Part shown: positions 5,775 to 7,926 of the stretch, piece after piece
Layout of the letters: every line of letters begins with the position of its first letter
Position numbering within the stretch: the first letter of the stretch is position 1
Source of the DNA: an uncultured Bacilli bacterium
GTDB taxonomy: Bacteria > Bacillota_I > Bacilli_A > RF39 > UBA660
Reading direction: 5' to 3'
DNA: 7,926 nt
Assembly (NCBI GenBank): GCA_944333305.1
Contig: CALVKV010000061.1
Coordinates: 1-7,926, forward strand
Position numbers and translations under genes: made by a program
The notes under the pieces: generated by a model
What the model was told of the DNA's origin: nothing
The model's input: the letters and a program-made list of their open reading frames with translations, nothing else
Database searches by the model: none

Positions 5775-6560
5775 ATGAATGAGAAGAAAAAGTTAGATTT
5801 AATTTTAAAATATATTGGTAATGAACAATTATCAGAAATTAATGCTTTTGCTAGTGAGGTAAATAAAAGAGAGTTTATGGAGTTTTCTTCTTTAGAAGAA
5901 GTAAGAGCATTTTTTATAGATTATTTAGCAGATTTTTATAATAACAGTTCTATAAGTGATATTGATAATATTAGAGCATATACAGGTATTGCTTTTAGAC
6001 ATTTTAATTCTCTTTTAAGAGGCACTTGGAATTATGATACTAATGGTTTATTGACTGATGATGCGAGAGTAGAATATTTAAATCTTGCAAACAAATTAAG
6101 TGAATGTATAGAAAGATCAAGTACTCTTCCTACTAATATTAAAACATATAGGGGTGTATCTTTAGAGAGGTTTAAAGATTATGGAATAACTTCATTAGAA
6201 GATTTAAATAGTCTAGAAAATAAATACTATTATGATAGTGGTTTTACTAGTACTTCTTTAGTAAGAGATAAGAGTTTTTTTAATAGAGAATTAGAAAATC
6301 ATGAATTTTGTAATATAGAAATAGAATATTTAATACCAGAAGAAGCGAATGATGGTATTCCTTTAATTGATGATAATTTAAGTTATTCTAAAGTACAGAA
6401 TGAATATTTAATTAATAAAGGTAGTCTTTCTAAGATTATTGATGTTAAAATTAGTCCTGATGGAAATCTAGCTTATATTAAAGCAGTACTTATTCCACAG
6501 AAGATGTGGAATATTGCTTATAATAAAAATGATAGTCTTGATACCTCAAAGACTATCTAA
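5775..6560 (+). CDS. ADP-ribosyltransferase, exoenzyme-toxin type
   Basis: A 261-residue protein predicted to split NAD+ and transfer ADP-ribose to a macromolecule. It carries the R-S-E signature of the C3/VIP2/iota-type family (ADPrib_exo_Tox): IRAYTG...FNSLLRG (66-83), Arg126 in TYRGV, the STS motif in GFTSTS (156-161), and QNE at 208-210 with catalytic Glu210. The residue two before the Glu is Gln, as in C3-type enzymes, not Glu as in Arg-specific ones. The N-terminal ~60 residues are helical and unassigned. No signal peptide, membrane segment or delivery domain is seen, so it acts in the producing cell or leaves by another route. The SD is weak (AAAGAG, about 12 bases off), so translation probably depends on coupling to the GNAT gene. 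The last ten codons form a terminator hairpin. Confidence 0.88.
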   Translation: MNEKKKLDLILKYIGNEQLSEINAFASEVNKREFMEFSSLEEVRAFFIDYLADFYNNSSISDIDNIRAYTGIAFRHFNSLLRGTWNYDTNGLLTDDARVEYLNLANKLSECIERSSTLPTNIKTYRGVSLERFKDYGITSLEDLNSLENKYYYDSGFTSTSLVRDKSFFNRELENHEFCNIEIEYLIPEEANDGIPLIDDNLSYSKVQNEYLINKGSLSKIIDVKISPDGNLAYIKAVLIPQKMWNIAYNKNDSLDTSKTI

Positions 6561-6565
6561 TTTTA
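6531..6565. terminator. bidirectional terminator inside the ART 3' end
   Basis: GATAGTCTT (6531-6539) pairs with AAGACTATC (6549-6557) around a 9-base loop. Rightward it is followed by TAATTTTACTCTTTT; leftward the minus strand reads ATTTTTATTA. It serves both the ART gene, whose last codons and stop it contains, and the convergent repressor gene ending at 6563. Confidence 0.7.
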
Positions 6566-6805
6566 CTCTTTTATATCATCAAATAGCTGTCTTATATCTA
6601 TTTCTAAGGCATCTGCGAATTTTCCTATCGTCTCTAAAAGAGGTGTTTTTTCTATGGAAAAGCATTCTAGATCTCTTACATAACCATGAGTTAATCCAGT
6701 CAAGTCTGCTAGTTCTTTAAGTGTATACTTACGCATAAGACGATATTTTCTAATATTTTTTCTTACTATGAGTGAAAGTTTTTCTTTCGAATATCTACTA
6801 GTCAA
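6563..6805 (-). CDS. XRE (Cro/C1-type) transcriptional regulator
   Basis: An 80-residue protein that is almost entirely one Cro/C1-type DNA-binding domain. The helix-turn-helix is TLKELADLTGL (28-38) plus the recognition helix THGYVRDLE (39-47), followed by IEKTPLLETIGKFADALEIDIRQLF, the usual XRE fourth and fifth helices. There is no separate sensor domain, so it is likely a small dimeric repressor. The start is TTG at 6805; SD AAGGAG (6816-6821) is ten bases upstream. The ATG touching that SD opens a frame that stops after five codons and is not the start. The gene is divergent from the TM2-DUF2752 pair, with a candidate operator in between, and convergent with the ART gene. The likely targets are itself and the TM2 unit. 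Confidence 0.88.
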   Translation of the reverse strand: MTSRYSKEKLSLIVRKNIRKYRLMRKYTLKELADLTGLTHGYVRDLECFSIEKTPLLETIGKFADALEIDIRQLFDDIKE

Positions 6806-6820
6806 AGTTTTTCATCTCCT

Positions 6821-6838
6821 TGAAAGAAAATTATTTCA
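6821..6838. promoter_or_regulatory. candidate operator palindrome over the XRE gene -10
   Basis: An 18-bp imperfect palindrome: TGAAAGAAA (6821-6829) and ATTATTTCA (6830-6838) match at 7 of 9 half-site positions (TGAAAnAAn). A further TTTCA lies at 6846-6850, about 12 bp along. It covers the minus-strand extended -10 TGAAATAAT (6838-6830), so a bound repressor would block the XRE gene. The region is AT-rich, so chance similarity cannot be excluded. Confidence 0.4.
6830..6838 (-). promoter_or_regulatory. extended -10 promoter of the XRE gene
   Basis: The minus strand reads TGAAATAAT, an extended -10 with one mismatch in the hexamer. No good -35 is seen at 16-18 bp. The start site would be near 6823, inside or next to the SD, giving a very short leader. 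Confidence 0.45.
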
Positions 6839-6879
6839 TAAAAATTTCAAAAAAATATGTCGTCTGGCTGAAGTTTTTA

Positions 6880-6888
6880 TGCTATAAT
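6880..6888 (+). promoter_or_regulatory. extended -10 promoter of the TM2-DUF2752 unit
   Basis: TGCTATAAT, a perfect extended -10, lies 24 bases before the TM2 start codon. The -35 position (about 6860-6865, TCGTCT) is poor, which fits a promoter relying on the extended -10 or on regulation. Confidence 0.65.
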
Positions 6889-6911
6889 AAAAACGAAAGG
6901 AGTAAATAATT

Positions 6912-7247
6912 ATGGATAAGAGCAAAATTGATATGTATTTAACTGCTAATGCTAAATACTTTGAACCTTCTGCTATACCTATAATTAGACAAAAGTTAGA
7001 AAATGCTAGTGATGATGTTTTTGTAAGTTTACAAGCTTGTGATTTAAAAGATCCTACTGTTTTACTAATAATTTCTATTCTTTTAGGAAGCTTAGGTATA
7101 GATAGATTTATGTTAGGTGATGTAGGTATGGGAATTTTAAAACTTCTAACATTAGGATGTTGTGGAATTTTAACAATTGTAGATTGGTTTACAATTAGTA
7201 AGAAAACTAAAGAAAAAAATCTAGCTACAATTTCAATGATTCTATAA
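6912..7247 (+). CDS. TM2 domain membrane protein
   Basis: A 111-residue small membrane protein. Residues 1-45 form a soluble, mostly helical N-terminal region. The TM2 domain is at about 47-95: KDPTVLLIISILLGSLGIDRF leads into the diagnostic GIDRF (62-66), then LGDVGMGILKLLTLGCCGIL and the closing IVDWF (89-93). This gives two membrane helices joined by a short DRF-containing turn. The tail is basic (KKTKEK). From memory, the N-terminal extension plus TM2 is a recurring arrangement in gut Bacillota and Bacteroidota, with no known biochemical function. The start is ATG with AAAGGAG (6896-6902) nine bases before. Its TAA stop overlaps the next gene's ATG by one base (TAATG), so the two are translationally coupled. 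Confidence 0.9.
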   Translation: MDKSKIDMYLTANAKYFEPSAIPIIRQKLENASDDVFVSLQACDLKDPTVLLIISILLGSLGIDRFMLGDVGMGILKLLTLGCCGILTIVDWFTISKKTKEKNLATISMIL

Positions 7248-7600
7248 TGAAAAATTTAAAGGTAATTTTAGTAGTAATAGGGCTTGCTTTTATATTAAAT
7301 ATATTTGATATAAGGTTCTGCCCTTTTTTTAATATTTTTAATATTCCTTGTCCTGCCTGTGGTCTTACTAGAGCTTTTAAACTTATTATGCAATTTAGAC
7401 TTATTGAAAGTCTAAGATATAATCTTCTTGCTCTTCCTCTTGTAATTTTTACATTTATATATATTATTCTTTTGATAACAAAAAGAATAGACTTACTCTA
7501 CTCTTTTCTTAATAAATATAAAAAAGTTTTAATTGTAATAACTATTATAATTATGTTAATAGTATGGCTTATAAATATTAATAATCCAAGATTATATTAG
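7247..7600 (+). CDS. DUF2752 family membrane protein
   Basis: A 117-residue integral membrane protein with the DUF2752 hallmark CPACGLTRA at 35-43 (Cys35, Cys38), preceded by Cys25 in RFCPFF. The three cysteines near the membrane could bind metal or be redox active, but no activity is established for the family. Hydrophobic segments are at about 5-20, 56-77 and 94-111. There is no SD before the ATG, which shares its A with the TM2 gene's TAA stop, so translation depends on re-initiation. TM2 and DUF2752 proteins are often neighbours, from memory, and may form one membrane complex. No clear terminator follows; only a 12-bp AT palindrome, TTTATTAATAAA (7612-7623), lies beyond. Confidence 0.9.
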   Translation: MKNLKVILVVIGLAFILNIFDIRFCPFFNIFNIPCPACGLTRAFKLIMQFRLIESLRYNLLALPLVIFTFIYIILLITKRIDLLYSFLNKYKKVLIVITIIIMLIVWLININNPRLY

Positions 7601-7608
7601 TTAAATTA

Positions 7609-7926
7609 TTATTTATTAATAAATTTATCTACTAATTTTGCTGGATATCTTTCAAATAATCCTATGGAACTAACATTTAATTCAAAAGGAATAAAGCTTT
7701 GTTCTAGTTCTTTTTTTATTTTAATTATTTTATCGTAATCTCTATCGACATGAATAGTTATATGAAACTTAAATTTATTGGGATTATATTTTTCAACAGT
7801 AGAATATTATAAACTTGCTTTTGTAAATTTTGTAATTCTATATTTTCTTTAATTTTAAAATACAATACATAACTATTTTCTCTGCCATTCATTACTTCTA
7901 TACTGCTAACAGTTATTTTAAAGCTA
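7609..7926 (-). pseudogene. 2H phosphoesterase / 2'-5' RNA ligase-like, partial, frameshifted
   Basis: The 3' part of a leftward gene whose 5' end lies beyond the right edge. From 7925 the first frame encodes SFKITVSSIEVMNGRENSYV followed by an IKENIELQNLQKQVYN stretch, then runs to a stop at about 7750. From 7803 another frame continues the same protein, STVEKYNPNKFKFHITIHVD, and runs through IGLFERYPAKLVDKFINK to TAA at 7611-7609. FHITIH is the second H-x-T motif expected of the 2H phosphoesterase superfamily (2'-5' RNA ligase-like, RNA cyclic-phosphate hydrolysis); the first would be upstream, out of view. One missing base in ATTCT (7805-7801), for example from ATTTCT, restores a single frame. 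It could be a true pseudogene or a sequencing/assembly error. It converges on the DUF2752 gene, nine bases away. Confidence 0.7.

Noticed and set aside
6514..6720. Plus-strand open frame of 68 residues
   Set aside because: It overlaps the ART 3' end, the shared terminator and the XRE gene on the other strand, and has no SD.
6798..6815. Five-codon ATG frame directly at the XRE gene's SD, as a possible leader peptide
   Set aside because: The ATG touches the SD with no spacing, so ribosomes would not use it efficiently; the TTG at 6805 is the better start.
7601..7624. AT palindrome after the DUF2752 gene as a terminator
   Set aside because: TTTATTAATAAA has no G-C pairs and no proper U-tail, so it is not a credible intrinsic terminator.

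Overview
The window is about 7.9 kb of very AT-rich bacterial DNA, roughly 30% G+C or lower by eye. Its gene-expression signals are strong and typical of Bacillota: AGGAGG-type Shine-Dalgarno (SD) sites, extended -10 promoters (TGnTATAAT), short U-tailed terminators, tRNA genes with encoded CCA, and TTG as well as ATG starts. Every gene ends in TAA or TAG and none in TGA, while Trp is encoded by TGG. This suggests a low-GC member of the Bacilli/Erysipelotrichia or a relative near the Mollicutes, probably an uncultured gut-type lineage. No species can be named from the sequence.

Layout, left to right. A small helical protein (96-536, +) converges on a transglutaminase-like predicted cysteine enzyme (568-1266, -), with a bidirectional terminator between them. 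Next are galE (1324-2328, -) and, divergent from it, a tRNA-Arg(ACG)/tRNA-Pro(UGG) unit (2487-2649, +) with a good promoter and terminator. An orphan protein of 134 residues follows at 2707-3111 (+). A leftward pair comes next: a YitT-family membrane protein (5245-4352) and a LysM + GH18 glycosidase of the YaaH/SleL type (4306-3185). Divergent from YitT is a two-gene unit at 5352-6560 (+) made of a GNAT acetyltransferase and a predicted ADP-ribosyltransferase (ART). An XRE-type repressor (6805-6563, -) converges on the ART gene. It is divergent from an overlapping TM2-domain/DUF2752 membrane gene pair (6912-7600, +). The right edge holds the 3' part of a leftward 2H-phosphoesterase (2'-5' RNA ligase-like) gene with an apparent one-base frameshift near 7803.

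How the genes work together. GalE supplies UDP-sugar precursors for the envelope and the LysM-GH18 enzyme acts on peptidoglycan or spore cortex, so both concern the cell surface. TM2/DUF2752 is a membrane pair with a plausible local repressor, whose candidate operator is an 18-bp imperfect palindrome over the repressor's own -10. The most unusual unit is GNAT-ART. The ART has the R...STS...QxE signature of toxin-type enzymes but no secretion signal, and it shares a promoter and terminator with a small acetyltransferase. A new toxin/modifier pair is possible, but this is inferred from motifs and gene order only. No CRISPR array, transposase, integrase or other mobile-element gene is visible.
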